Shown in pieces: positions 21,214 to 32,891 of a DNA stretch of 64,000 nt. The DNA is taken from assembly GCF_035046485.1 (NCBI RefSeq), contig NC_085137.1, positions 379,874,706 to 379,938,705 of the forward strand, given 5' to 3'. Every line of letters starts with the position of its first letter. Position 1 is the stretch's first letter. The DNA is from Aedes albopictus. Lineage: Eukaryota; Arthropoda; Insecta; Diptera; Culicidae. The position numbers were made by a program, and so were the translations under genes. The notes beneath the pieces are model-generated. The model did not search any database. It was given only the letters and a program-made list of their open reading frames with translations, and was not told the DNA's origin.

Positions 21214-21393
21214 TGGAGCGGATCTGGTATGATGGTTAAAGCACGTGACTACCACGCCGAGGACCTGGGATAGAATCCCGCTCCTGACAAACTCGCAAAA
21301 TGTGAGTTCTTCCTTCGGAAGGGAAGTAAAGCGTGGGTCCCGATATGAACTAGGCTAGGGCTTAACATTTCGTTAACATAGATAGAAAAAATG
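21214..21393 (+). mobile_element. tRNA-derived SINE, copy 2
   Basis: Same family as 5310-5490. It starts TGGAGCGGATCTGGTATGAT, has the A-box-like GATGGTTAAAGC and B-box-like GGGATAGAATCCC, and ends in an A-rich tail. It is flanked by an exact 12-bp target duplication CATTGCCGACTG (21202-21213 and 21394-21405), so both ends are fixed. Confidence 0.9.
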
Positions 21394-21609
21394 CATTGCC
21401 GACTGCCAGGTTTAGATCGCCAACATCAAGACCATAGGTGTAACCAGAGGAGATTATCACCGAAGCTAATGGCGCAATAAACCACCCATCGTTCTGCCTA
21501 TTGCCGAAGAACAGGAATACCATATTAGCCTAGGAGCTCTTTCGAAGATATTAGTTTGCTCACTAATAAATCTGCTAAGAATATCAATTTGGATTCATTT
21601 GCATGAAAT

Positions 21610-22830
21610 TCACCATGACATTTGAAGGACACTGCTGGAGTTTCTTCTAAAACAGTTCATTCTGGAATTCCTCAAGGAGTTCCTTCTGGGGTTCTCATGT
21701 TTGGGAATTGTTCCTTTTTTAATTCCTCCAGCTCTTCCTTCTGAGATTTCTCCAACAATTTTCTTTGGAATTCCATTTGAAATTTCCTCCTTTTTATATT
21801 CCTTCAGGGGTTCCTTCAGAGATCCCTCCAAGAACTTTTTCCGGAGTTCCTTCTAAGATTCCATCAAAATTTCCTCCTGAGATTTACCCGGAGTTCTTTT
21901 TTTTTCTAAGGTTTTTCTAAAAGTTTATCCATGAATTCCTTCTAGAGTTCTTTCAAGGTTTCCTTCTCCTCTGTTCCACCCGCACTTTCTTCGGACATCT
22001 CTTCGGGGATTTTAACCTGAATTTATTTTGAGATTCCATCTACACTTCTTTCTGGGTTTCCTAAAGAAGTCCCTTTCGGGATTCCTCCAGGAGTTCCTTC
22101 TTGATTTCACTCAGATATTCATTCCGAGATCTCTGTAGGAAACCCCTCCGGCATTTTTTCGAAACCCCTCCAGGAGTTCTTTTTCGGATTTCTTCAGGAA
22201 TTCTTTCCAGGATTCTTCTGGGAGTTTCTTCTGAGATTCCTCGAGGGCTTTCTTCTAGGATTTATCCAGGTTTTTTCCCAGGACTCCTCCAGGAACTTTT
22301 TCCGGCATCCCTCCATTCATTCCTTCTGGAATTCCTCCATGATTTCCTTTCTTAGATTTCACCAGGAGTTCTATCTGGAAATCTTCCGGTATTCTGGATA
22401 TTTTCGGGGTTCCTTCAGAATTTCCTTCCGGGTTTCCTTCAATTTCGTGTTTACTTCAGAAATTGAACCAGGAGTTTCTTCTGAGACTCAACAAATAGCT
22501 CCTTCTGAGATTCTTCCAAGAGTTTTTTTTTAGGAATTTCTCTATGATTTTCTTCAAGATTCCTCTAGAAGTTTCTTCTGAAATTCTTCAGGAAGTTCCT
22601 TGAGGGATTCCTTTTGAGATTCCTCCAAATACTTTTGTGATGTCTTCAGAAGCTTTTTCTGGGAATCCCAGTAGGAATTCCTGTGAAAATATTATCGTTC
22701 TCCTGTTGGGGAAACCTATAAAGAACACCATGAGAAATTCCTTTCAAGGCTGCTAGAGGAGCTCCTTCAGAAATTGTTGGAGGAATTCTTCGAAGAAGTC
22801 CTGTAGAATCTATATAAGGAACTCCTAGAA
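21610..22830. repeat. Degenerate TTCCTCCAGGAGTTCCTTC-type repeat block
   Basis: Dense succession of TTCCTTCTGAGATTCCTCCAGG-like words on the plus strand, with spacing mostly 20-30 bases. The end (22700-22830) turns into the purine-rich orientation (GGAATTCTTCGAAGAAG). It lies within the intron of the host gene. Confidence 0.75.
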
Positions 22831-22839
22831 CAATACCAC

Positions 22840-23200
22840 AATGCCAAAAACTTTTTTTTCCTTTGCAACCTTAGCGGCGTGCAGTGCAGTGCAACCAGCT
22901 ATTGGTCGTGAGAAGCATTTGAGTGAAATTGATTTTCATACACATTTTTCTTTCATTATTCATTATTCTTTACGTAGGATTTCAAAACCATTTTCTTAAA
23001 TACCTACAGTTGTTGCGTCTGATAACTGCATGTCTTATGAAAGAAAGCCGGCATTTATGTCCATTATTTGTTATTTACATTTATGTGATGTAAAAAATAG
23101 ATCATGCAATATATATTTTATTTTTATTTTTTGATTTACTGGATAATGATACTTAATGCAAGTATTTTTTATCAAAAGCTACGTAGCATATCATAAACCC
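22840..23200. other. Intron, AT-rich, nothing recognised
   Basis: No repeat boundary or coding signal is visible here. Confidence 0.4.
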
Positions 23201-23204
23201 CTAC

Positions 23205-23620
23205 CTCCCTATCGTCCCCCTGGGGTTCCTTGAAACAATCTGGCATCTTCTGGAATGCCCATGAGGCCCCTGAAATCCCCTTGAAGTATTATGGAACCCT
23301 TGAAGTATCCTGCAACTTACTTGAAATTTCTGGGATACCCTGAAACGCCCCTAAGACGTGTGGAACCCTCTGAAACCACTCAGGACCTCTTGAAACCTTA
23401 TTAGACCCTCCAAAACGCCCCTGAGGTACCCCTGGAACCTCCTGAAACGCCTCTGAGATCCCTTGAAGCACTCCTGAGACCCTTTGGAGCCCCCTAGAAC
23501 CTTCTGAAAATCCCTGAAATCCCCAGAGACGACTTTTAGACCCCTTTAAACGCTCCTGAAATCTCTAAAGCACCCTGAGACCCCTTTTAAACGCCCCTGA
23601 AGTCTCCTGGTAGACCAACT
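23205..23620 (+). repeat. Degenerate CCCCTGAAA-type short-period repeat
   Basis: Words like CCCTTGAAGTA, CCCCTGAAATC, GAGACCCCTTTTAAACGCC recur about every 10-25 bases. The block is much more C-rich than the surrounding intron. It is different in vocabulary from the GGAATTCC-type blocks. The ORFs on either strand are spurious. Confidence 0.65.
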
Positions 23621-24272
23621 CCCCTTCCCCCTTCAATGTTATGTTATTCATGAATAATTGAAAACCTTCCGAACCTAGAAAATGAACCAGGAAAACATAA
23701 AATAGTATCATTTAAAGTGAAGTTTTGCACTAATAAATAATACTGAAATTGAAATAGGAGTTCACAAGTTTCGTTTTATTTTTATTGATCAAATTTAAGT
23801 TTAACTGTGATAAGTTTAAATGATCAATAGTTTACCCATGTCTTTTTGCAAGTTTAATATTAATCATCATGATTAGTTAAACACAAAAAATACTTACAAT
23901 GACTAATGATTAATTACACCTGAGTTTTCTAAAAAAATAAATGTGAAATAATACAAATAATTAAATCTATGCAGCAGAGATAAAAATAATTTTCAAATTT
24001 GAGAGTAAATTAACTACTGTGCTTAATCCCAATCAGATAGACCAACTTCGAGCTAAAATATAAACGACTCATAAAAAAGTGATCATTTTCCTAAACAAAA
24101 CCAGAAATTGCTATGGATGAGAGCAATAATAAGCAACAATATTTCCATAAACAAATCAAAAAGTACATAAATAAATCGAAATTTCCCATAAATAATTGAT
24201 TTTCGAGCAATAAAAAATGTCGAAATTTCCACGAATAATTCAACAATTGCAATAAATAACTACATTTTTGCC

Positions 24273-25892
24273 TTGCTTTTGGATGTGCTGTTCAAACACA
24301 TTTTTCCAAGCTTGAAAAAAATCAGTTTCGAAGTTTAAGAATATGCTTAAAACTGTTGAATTCTACTCATACAAAATCCGTAGAAGTTTTAGCTGGTGTT
24401 GTTCCACTCAAAAATCGTTTTCATGAATTAAATAGTAAATTTTTGGTCCATTGTTTTTCAATTAGTCATCCACTTATCGATACATTAAAAACACTCAATG
24501 AAATCAATCCCTCTAGCAAAATTTTAAGTTCTTTTATTTTCTGTTCTACAGAAAGTGTTGTTCAAAATTCTTCCCCCGGTTTTCATGATTATAATATGAG
24601 TGTCCATTCATATCGTTCTTGTATTGACTTATCAATACTTGAAGAGTTGAAACACATTCCTCATCAGGATTATCCTCGATTTGCCAATTTGTTATTAAAA
24701 CGAAAATTAATTGGGATTGAAAATGATAAAATTTATTACACAGATGGTTCCATGATTGACGGTGTTGCAGGGTTTGGAGTGTTTAGTTTGCATTTGGTCC
24801 ATTTTTATAAATTGGAATCCCTATCTTCCAATTTCACAGCTGAATTAATTGCTCTATATTTTACATGTAATTTGATTAAAAATTGTACACCTAGCATATA
24901 CATGGTGTGTTCTGACAGCTGGAGTTGTCTTTTGGCTCTAGATTCAATAAACTTTCATTTCAAAACTAATCATATAATTTTGTCAATCAGAGGGTTACTA
25001 CATGATTTAAATTCTCGAGGTTATTTTATAAAATTTGTTTGGGTTCCAGCTCATTGTAGTATTTTTGGCAATGAACAAGCTGATTATTTGGCAAAATTAG
25101 GTGTTTTTCGTGGAATAATTTATAATCGTGATATTTTTTCCTATGAATATTTCTCCAAACTGAAGAAATATTCATTGAACAATTGGCAAATTTCTTGGAA
25201 TGAAAGTGAACAAGGACGATATTGTTATTCCATTTGTCCAAGAACTAAGAATCATCCTTGGTTTAAAAACTTGGATGTAATTTTGTTTGTTCTATTTCAG
25301 GATTAATGTCTAATCATTATATTTGTAATGATTATTTGTATCGTATGAATATCATAGATTCTAATCTTTGTGCATGTGATAAATCATATGAAGATATAGA
25401 TCATATTGTTTTTGAATGTCCTCGTTATAAATTACCTAGAAAAAAACTTATGGATAGAATGGTTTGCTTGAGCAATGATATTCCTGTGTCTGTTCGAGAT
25501 ATTTTGGCCATTAAATTTCTGCCCATCTTAAAAATAGTATATCAATATTTAAATGAAATTTCTTGTCAAATTTGATGCTCGCTGTTTTGTTTTTCCTTTT
25601 TATTTTTAGAAACCACTTCCCTAGGATACGATTCCGATGATTCCGATCAAGTATTTGACCCCTGATTTCTATACTTGTGGTGGCCCATTGGATGTCGTCG
25701 GCTCTGGCATGGAACAATTCCGGATGAGCCTTTAATATTAAGTTTTCTTTATTTTGTAATTACTGGTTTTTTGAAAAGAAAAAGAGGTTTTATGCCTTTT
25801 TGAGAACGATTTCGTAATGTAAGGAAATCACTCAAAGGGGCTTTTCCCTCTTTCAAAATCAGAAGTTAAAAAATAAACATAATAATAATAAT
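24273..25892 (+). mobile_element. 5'-truncated LINE (I/Loner-like) with RNase H
   Basis: An imperfect 11-bp duplication, ACATTTTTGCC (24262-24272) and ACATTTTCGCC (25893-25903), brackets the fragment. The 3' end is an (AAT)n-type run (25879-25892), as in I-group LINEs. This shows insertion by target-primed reverse transcription into the TIR element. Confidence 0.75.
24278..25575 (+). pseudogene. LINE ORF2 C-terminus: RNase H and Cys/His tail
   Basis: The frame opens with FGCAVQTHFSKLE (end of the RT region) and has an RNase H domain with all four acidic positions visible: YYTDGSM, FTAELIAL, VCSDSWS and GNEQADYL. The tail holds LCACDKSYEDIDHIVFEC, a Cys/His knuckle. A one-base frameshift near 25273-25290 separates the two parts: frame 1 ends at 25306, and the other frame reads SISGLMSNHY into the tail, ending at 25575. 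Codons are very AT-rich. Endonuclease and most of RT are absent. Confidence 0.85.
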
Positions 25893-26976
25893 ACATTTTC
25901 GCCCATCAAAAAAGCTTAAATTTTCTATAAATAAATACGTTTTTTCCATAATAAATTAAAACATTTCCGAATGAAAAACATAAAAAAACAATTGAAAATT
26001 TAGAAAATAAGTACGAATCAACGAGTTATTAACTTGAATGCAATTCTAACTAAAAGTATTGGCCGAGCCAAGAATTTGCCCGGTATAATGCGTTATCCCT
26101 TTTTAGAGGACAGCAAGTGATTGTCTGTAAAATTGCACACATAGTTGCAGTCTTTCTATCATAGTTCTATGATGTAGTAGGTTTCAATTTTTTTTGTTAA
26201 AAAAATATAGTTTTTTTACTGCAATTGTTGATTTATTTGTGGAATTCTGACATTTTTTTTTTGCTCAAAAATCAATTATTAATGGAAAATTATGATTTAT
26301 TTATGCACTTTTTGATTTGTTTATAGAACTTTTATAGTTTATTATTGCTTCTACCCCTATTTATTTTTTGGCAATTTTCGAATTACTTATAGATTTTGTT
26401 TTTATTTATTATGGGGCGTTTAATGAACTGCCACAAACTTGCTGCTCGACCATAGATCATCAGCTCAGGTTTACAAATATACGTAATTGTATTTTAAGGT
26501 TTCATGATTTCTGGTGTTTCTGGATGTACTGGAAACATGTTAGAAAATGGTACCATAAATACATTTAGTTCATCATGTGTACAACGGCGAATAATGAAAG
26601 GCTGATAAGTATTTTAAAAAGTGGTAATGATGGGCAACATTACTCGATAGTTTCATTTGATGGTTCACTATGATTCATTAAATTCTTCGAAAACCAGCTT
26701 TCTCGAAGAATAAAACGACATTCAGCATTTAACTGTAAAATCTTACACGAGGTTTCTTATCAACACGTGTACACGTGCGCCACAAAACAAAGAACAAGAA
26801 GCAGAACAAGAAAGCCGTAAAAGATAAAATCAGTCATAAGCCACCCATGTCTTCATTGTTTCGACATCGTTTCAATTAACCTAACGCTAACAGCTCCTCC
26901 CTAATGTCTTCGTTTGCCCCTGACTGACCGAACAGGGAGCGTGCGTTGCGTTGTTGCGTTGAGCGTAGGTGCTTAC

Positions 26977-27747
26977 CTGATAATCACCGAAGGTGTCGTT
27001 GACGCCAATCGTCATGTTGGAGTTAATCAGATCATCCTCGCAGAAGCCATAAGCTGCAGAAGGAACTGTTGTTGGTCCAATGCCGGCCGTCAGGGGGAAG
27101 GAGTCCATGCTGAGTAAGCTGAGCGGAAATAACGAGGTGGTAGTGGTGGTGGTGGTGGCGGTCATCGTAGGAACCACCATCGGTGATGGCGCACTCGGTG
27201 GTTGATAGATTCCGGTTGCAGTTGAGCGGATTTGCTTCCAATCGAGCAGGGAGGGGGGCATCGGCTGGGAGGGTAATAGCGGGTAAATAGTTGTTGTCGT
27301 TGCCGTCGCTGTCGTTGCAGTGATCGGTGCTGGGTAGCCATTAGGGTAAATATTATTACTATTCCAATAAGCATTGGCACCCGTCGCCACAGCCGGGTGG
27401 AAGCCATAGTAGGGTGGATAGCTGTAACGATTGCTGGTCAGGTTACTACCGTTGGTAGGGTGGGGGGATCCGGCTTTGATGCCGTCATCGAAGCTGCGAT
27501 AGTTCCACTCGGAAAAGCTCCGTTTTATCGACGACGATTGGAGATGATTGTTGTTTGTGATGCTGCTGCTGCCGTTGTATCGCCCTGGGGTCAGTGCCAG
27601 GCGGTCCATCAACGACGAAGGTCCACCCCCACTGTCGTCTAGCGAGGAATCGGAATCGGAGGCGTTATTGTCGTACGGCGTCCACAGCATGGAGGATAGC
27701 GCTTCCTCCACGTCCGGAGGTTTGCGGAATGGGCGAGATTGATTCAT
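26977..27747 (-). CDS. Host gene, first coding exon A
   Basis: ATG at 27747, preceded by a CAG acceptor at 27768-27770 behind a pyrimidine tract (CCTTCTTTTC), so a 20-nt 5' untranslated stretch belongs to this exon and an upstream non-coding exon must exist. The exon ends GATTATCAG|GTAAGC at 26977 after exactly 257 codons, phase 0, matching the phase of exon B. Product: MNQSRPFRKPPDVEEALSSM, then an acidic Ser/Asp stretch (DNNASDSDSSLDD), SLMDRLALTPGRY, SFSEWNYRSFDD, Tyr/Pro/Asn-rich and poly-Thr sequence. No signal peptide, membrane segment or known domain. The conserved-looking N-terminal DVEEALSSMLW motif is the best handle for identification. Confidence 0.82.
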
Positions 27748-27767
27748 TTTCTGTGATTGGCAAGGAT

Positions 27768-28758
27768 CTGGAAAAGAAGGAAGATAGGAAATTTCCGTTA
27801 CATTTATTGCGTAATAGACGTACTTCTGGTAATGTTTTAAATTTATATCATGGTAAAACAAACATAAAACACATCGACAATGCTTTTTCTTTAGGTTGAA
27901 ACTGACTACATCGATTTCTATAGCACGCCCCGGTTTTCTAAGTCTTTGACATTTCGTGGCCTGTTGTTTACGATTTGGAATTAGTATTTCTTATGGCTCC
28001 CGCTGAGATGTGCTATGTTGGTGATGCGTTAGCATAGCATAGCTTAAACTGACTGCAGAGTGCATACATATCTATGGTTGCTACTACGTGATTTACCCGA
28101 ACCAAGTTCCACGATGAAACTGTCATTCTCACTGTACAACTTCCACGGGGTCTCTTTAATGCACAATAACGGCGCCGGCCACTTCCTTGCAGTCAGGTTG
28201 GAAAAGGGAAGGAATATTAGTTTCAACCTTTGTTAAGTGAAGGACCGCGTTAACCGCTGCGATTCCACCAAGAGCTGCAGAAAGGAGTACTTATTAGACA
28301 GCAAGCCATATTGGTCAGGACACACTTTGAAAAGTATTATGTATACCTTTGATTTATAATTCCTAACAGAGTGCCACTCTATTGTTCACTTCACATGAAA
28401 TGCACAAAATCGATCACCAATGTGAGGGGGTTGCCTGATACATATCTCGATATTCTAGCGCACATATACGAACATTCTCGCGTGATACTCGCGATGTTTC
28501 ACAGTAAGGAGCAACACAATACGCTATATGAATGGTGGTAATGCGTTCTGTAGAATCTTTTCTCTTCCGTTTAATTTGTAATTTGTAATTTATTAGTAAC
28601 ATCACGACACCCTGTTGGACAGGCCATATATCAGGTCAAGGAAAATTTTTTAATTCAATTAGCTGAATTTGTAATTACGCTTTAAGTTCAATTAAATGCG
28701 ATGTATGGTAATTGAATAACCAAGTAATTCCAGCTGGAATAAGAGATTAATCAGATAA
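27768..28758. other. Region upstream of exon A, nothing recognised
   Basis: It should hold intron sequence of the host gene and perhaps a 5' non-coding exon. I see no clear promoter element or repeat here. Confidence 0.4.
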
Positions 28759-29423
28759 CACAAGTTTACAAAATAAAACGAAAGTCGTGAACTTCTATCA
28801 ACGACCAAAATTTTTGAAGCATAATTTAGCGCTGATTTCGAAGCCGTGCTTCAAACATTTTTAAGAAGAACAGTTTTTGAGATTTAGCTCATTATTGAAT
28901 TTTACAACTTTTTAAAATATGGAATCTAATAAAATTCAAATATCTTGCGTTTTGTTCAACCAATTTAAAATCTTTTTCCATAAATTAAAAGCTGAATATA
29001 ATACCATTCGATCATCTGAATGCAGGTTTTGCGTCAGATTAATGAAATTCAAGATATTGGCGACTTTTGGGGACGATCTCCTTTAATTTTAGCAAAATTT
29101 TCAAAAATTATGCAGAAATGTTTTTTTTTTTCAATAAGAAAAAAAAACCATTTAAAAATTCTTCTCAATGTTTATTTGACATCTCATATGTAAGCGAGTT
29201 ACAGTCTCAATCAGGGCATTAATGGAAAATGAGATGTGTGAAGTGAGCGACTTTGCTTAAAAATAGAACAAAAATAAATTTCAAATCATCAACCTTGTAT
29301 GGAAAGTCGAAAAAAAATCCGCTCTACTGTAATTTTTTTCCTTCGTGTTTTCGAACTCAGGGCATGAATCTACACCAAAAATGATCATCAGCTTACCGAG
29401 TTCAAAAATGTTGTAAACTAGTG
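28759..29423 (+). mobile_element. 665-bp MITE, CACAAGTTTACA ends, copy 1
   Basis: Left end CACAAGTTTACAAA and right end, reversed, CACTAGTTTACAAC form an imperfect terminal repeat. TAA flanks both sides (28756-28758 and 29424-29426). It is about 90% identical to 40686-41362 over its full length. Three-base duplications and CAC ends would suit CACTA/CMC or PIF/Harbinger groups. No coding capacity. Confidence 0.85.
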
Positions 29424-29426
29424 TAA

Positions 29427-30125
29427 TTTATTCCGTATTACAATAATTTGCTTCAACTACATCGAAGGCCGCTTGCAGAACCGTTTAATGTTTAAATCAT
29501 AATCCACTTAGCCACTTTTACCGATGACAGACAACTACCTCTGCTGAAAAGGCCGTTCGAAGCCACACCAGTACTGAACGAACTGTCTGCCAGGAGAACG
29601 TGCCTACCTATCTCCGAAATGATTTACAAGTTCCAGAAGGCCTTGTCGGTTTTATTTTCAGTTGAACCGTGACGAGTTTAGTTGAAGTTTAGGTGAAACT
29701 AATTAGTGAAAATTTGCTGAACTTCACAAAGCGTACAGAACCAGATATTCAGATCTGCCAAGACATCCCGTCGTGCAATTGGATATACTTCAACACTCAA
29801 TTTTTTTTTTTGCACGAGCTGGGGTTTTGCTTATATTGTTCAATCAATTTTAATCCAATTCTGATGAAATTTTGTACACGATTTTGTATACGATTAGTGA
29901 GTATGAAAAATCAAGTCAATTTGCTCAAAACTGACTGAGTTAAAGCAAAAAAAAACGTCTTGTGCAAAAAAAGAATCGGGTGTACAGCTGTTCAAAGTTA
30001 TTAAGAAGAAAAAAGAAAATTATATTGTACAAACATGTGTAGCAAGAATAAAATAATGATTTCTTTTTGTAATTCCTTCTGGATTTTCCCATGATTTTGA
30101 TCCAAAATTCCTCCAGGAGTTTCTA
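29427..30125. other. Intergenic, no gene recognised
   Basis: AT-rich. The last 65 bases (30060-30125) carry the degenerate TTCCTCCAGGAGTTTC repeat. Confidence 0.4.
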
Positions 30126-30398
30126 CACAGATCGAAAAAAGAGTGTAAAATTCTGTGACATATGATGCACATAATTGGAGCGTGGGATATCACAGAAGTT
30201 TACATGACATATCATGTAAAGTTCATGAAATATCATGTAAACTTCCATTATATGTCATGTAATTCAGCATGACTCTGAGAGTTTACATGACATATAACAC
30301 AAATTTACATGATATATCATGTAAACCATCATAACACTAAGTTTACATGACTAAAATGAAGTTTACATGACGTGTAAATCTCATTATTTTTATGTGTG
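30126..30398. mobile_element. MITE rich in TTTACATGA palindromes
   Basis: Ends are CACAGATCGAAAAA and, inverted, CACACATAAAAATA, each outside-flanked by TA (30124-30125 and 30399-30400). The interior contains at least seven TTTACATGA or TCATGTAAA words, several paired around CATAT/ATATAT centres, giving a chain of small hairpins. The element interrupts a degenerate repeat. Confidence 0.6.
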
Positions 30399-30426
30399 TA
30401 TTTGGATTTCTCCAAGAATTCGTTAA

Positions 30427-30994
30427 CCCTCTAATACCCAATCCCGCCTTTAGACGGGGTATAGCATTTTTGTAATTTTTGTTTCGTGGAAAACCAATTT
30501 TTTTATATTTTTGGCTGATATTTAGGACTGTTCTGTATATCACAAAATGGTTTTGGTTTATTTCAAAGCGTATTTACATTTTTAAAAAATCATTGAAAAA
30601 TTGATGTTTTAGTCACCTTTAAGCAGTCATTGTTTATATTGTATTGAATCGCTACAATTAACAAATTTTAAAATTTTCCCAAATAATTCTATCCTTGTTT
30701 AATAGTTTAAGGGAGTCGAATACACTCTAAAATTATTTTCCTTAAAATTACACGGAAAATAAAATTTCATAAAATCTCAAAATGTTTTCATCTCAAAAAA
30801 TTCGTTCCTCAAATTGGCTTCTAGGAAAAATATAAAAGTGTGGGGATGATCAAAAATAAAAATTAGAAAAATCAAAAAATGAAATTCACGAACTCGAGAA
30901 TTAAAAAGAATAATCATCCAAAACACGTTTAAATCGATCTTAGATGACGAAAGATGACATTTAGATCAAAATCAAAAATTTGGGTATTAGAGGG
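30427..30994. mobile_element. 568-bp piggyBac-like MITE
   Basis: Terminal repeats CCCTCTAATACCCAA on the left and TTTGGGTATTAGAGGG on the right, flanked by TTAA on both sides (30423-30426 and 30995-30998). TTAA targets and CCC-starting ends are the signature of piggyBac-type elements. The interior is AT-rich and non-coding. Confidence 0.85.
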
Positions 30995-31004
30995 TTAAGA
31001 TTAG

Positions 31005-31290
31005 TTCAGGAAATCCTTCCGGAACGCTTCCAGATATCCCTTCAGTTATTCATCCAGATATTCTTCTTGGTATCCATCCAAGTATTTTTTCTTGGAGTTC
31101 TTGTGTTGCTTCTGAGATTATTTTAGGAGTCTTTTCTTTGGTTCCTTAAGGTGTTTTTTCAGGATTTTTTTTTAATTTGGAGATTCCTCCAGGAACTGCT
31201 TTACCGGTAGTTTCCGATTTTTTTTTGAATTCCGATTTCTACTAAGATTAACCAGGAGTTGCTTCTGAGTTTTCTCCTGGAAGTCTCAAG
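31005..31290. repeat. Degenerate repeat block
   Basis: GGAAATCCTTCCGG, CTTCCAGATATCCC and TTCCTCCAGGAACTGC words on the plus strand, same vocabulary as at 21610-22830. The block continues the one interrupted by the two preceding MITEs. Confidence 0.6.
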
Positions 31291-31954
31291 CCAAGCATAT
31301 AAGTCATTAATTTAACCTTGCTTGATTCAGTGCTGACCGAGCCTAATGAATGCTGTATTCTCAGTCTTTCGTTAGTATGGTGGGAGCAGCGGCGGTAGTT
31401 CAAAGCTAGGATGTTCAAAGTGGCTACAATAATGTTGTCATATTACCTAGACGAACGATATCCAAAGATTTTTTGCGGATTGAACGTTTCTGGAAAAGTG
31501 TATGTAGCGCAATATATTACAATTAGATCATATTGCACTAAACTACGACTATTATAGAAATGTTTATCCTGAATTGAAAGCTTTTGTTTTATTTTTGTGT
31601 TACTTAAATGAACCATCCGTAACAGTTAATTTAACCCTCAAGTTAAGGGTTAGGAAGGGTGAAGTTAAGCATAAACATGCTTGAATCTATCATGAGAATA
31701 TGTGAGCTGTCAAACCATCAACAATAAATATTGTTGAAGTAAGCATAATATGATTGAGTCAACCATATTACTTGTCCTAATCAGTTCATCAATTTTGGTA
31801 ATTTCAAAGCTACTGATTCGCTTCGCCCTATGGTAGTATGTGTAGTACAGTCCCAAAAAAGATCGTATAAAAGTCAGTGCACAAGTATGCTTGTTCGCGA
31901 CAGCAATATGATTGACATAACTTTATGTTTTTCTCCGTGTATCCAACTAGGGTT
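31291..31954. other. Intergenic, no gene recognised
   Basis: No coding signal or recognisable repeat boundary. Confidence 0.35.
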
Positions 31955-32560
31955 AACTTCTTTCAAGAATTCTCCTGGACCTAATTCTAGGATACGTCAA
32001 AGAGTTCTTTCATAGTTCCCATAGTTTGTTTTAGAATTTTCCGAGGATTTTCTTCTGAGATTACCCAAGAATTTGTCCGCGATCTCTTTAGAAGTTTTTT
32101 TTCCCCTAGATTACTTCAGCAATTATTCACTTGCGATTTCAGGGATTTTTCCAGGAATTTGTTTCGAGAATAATCCAAGAAATCCTTCTGGAATTTCTCC
32201 TAGAAGCTTGCGATATTCACTCAAAAACTTTTTCTGTGATTCTTCAAGAATACCCTCTGTAATATCTGCACAATATTCTGCAGTTCTTCCGTAATTGATT
32301 GATTGATTTGTCTTTATTAAAGAGACTTTCAGCCCTTGGCTGGTTCGTCTCTATCTTTTCCGTAAGTTTAGTAAGTTTAACTGAAATTCCAGCTTTCAAC
32401 TGAATTTCTGTAGTAGGTCCGTATGGAATTCTATTATGCGTTTTATTACGACGTTCATACAGTGCTTCCTTTCTTGAGGAATTCCTCGAACAATTTGTCA
32501 AAGTATTGCTTTAGCAGATTTTTAAGGAATTCTTCTAGGAGTAACTTCTTGGTTTCCTCC
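31955..32560. repeat. Degenerate repeat block with a LINE-like tail
   Basis: Pyrimidine-rich degenerate words (TTCTCCTAGAAG, TTCTTCAAGAAT) surround 32299-32355, where TTTGTCTTTATTAAAGAGAC and CAGCCCTTGGCTGGTTCGTC appear. The latter recurs, inverted, at 63250-63300 and resembles the tail of the SINEs at 5310 and 21214. Confidence 0.6.
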
Positions 32561-32891
32561 AATAGTCGAAATGTCAGCCAGCATTCCCTTTAGGAACATC
32601 CTATAATTACATTGAAAACTCATGATTTAAATTTTCCTTAGAATCCACACAGCATATCATAAATCAACTTTAAAATCAACGCACTTTCCACCCGGGGTAA
32701 CCTGGGTAAGCTAAACACGAAGGCCGACAAAATTTCCAAACCGTAAACAATAAGGCTGCGAAACATCAAAGACTTGAAACATTTTGGTACCACGGCGTAC
32801 AGTTCTCTTTTCGATCGTCATCTAGGTTATTTAGTCATTTTAATCGCTGCTGAAGAGTTTAACTTCGGAAATAGAGAATGATTTTAACAGA
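32561..32891. other. Intergenic, nothing recognised
   Basis: No coding or repeat signal that I can define. Confidence 0.35.

Larger units (their letters stand above)
24121..26352. mobile_element. AT-rich TIR element, LINE-interrupted
   Basis: The left arm 24121-24251 and the right arm 26220-26352 are inverted copies, about 85% alike: GAGCAATAATAA, ATAAACAAATCAAAAAGT, CATAAATAAATC and CAACAATTGC occur in order in the left arm and inverted in the right. Removal of the inserted LINE leaves about 0.6 kb, typical of a MITE. Outer ends and target duplication are not resolved, because similarity fades into AT-rich DNA. Confidence 0.7.

Noticed and set aside
30126..30398. CRISPR-like array
   Set aside because: The repeats are short, palindromic, irregularly spaced and lie between TA-flanked inverted ends in a eukaryotic genome.
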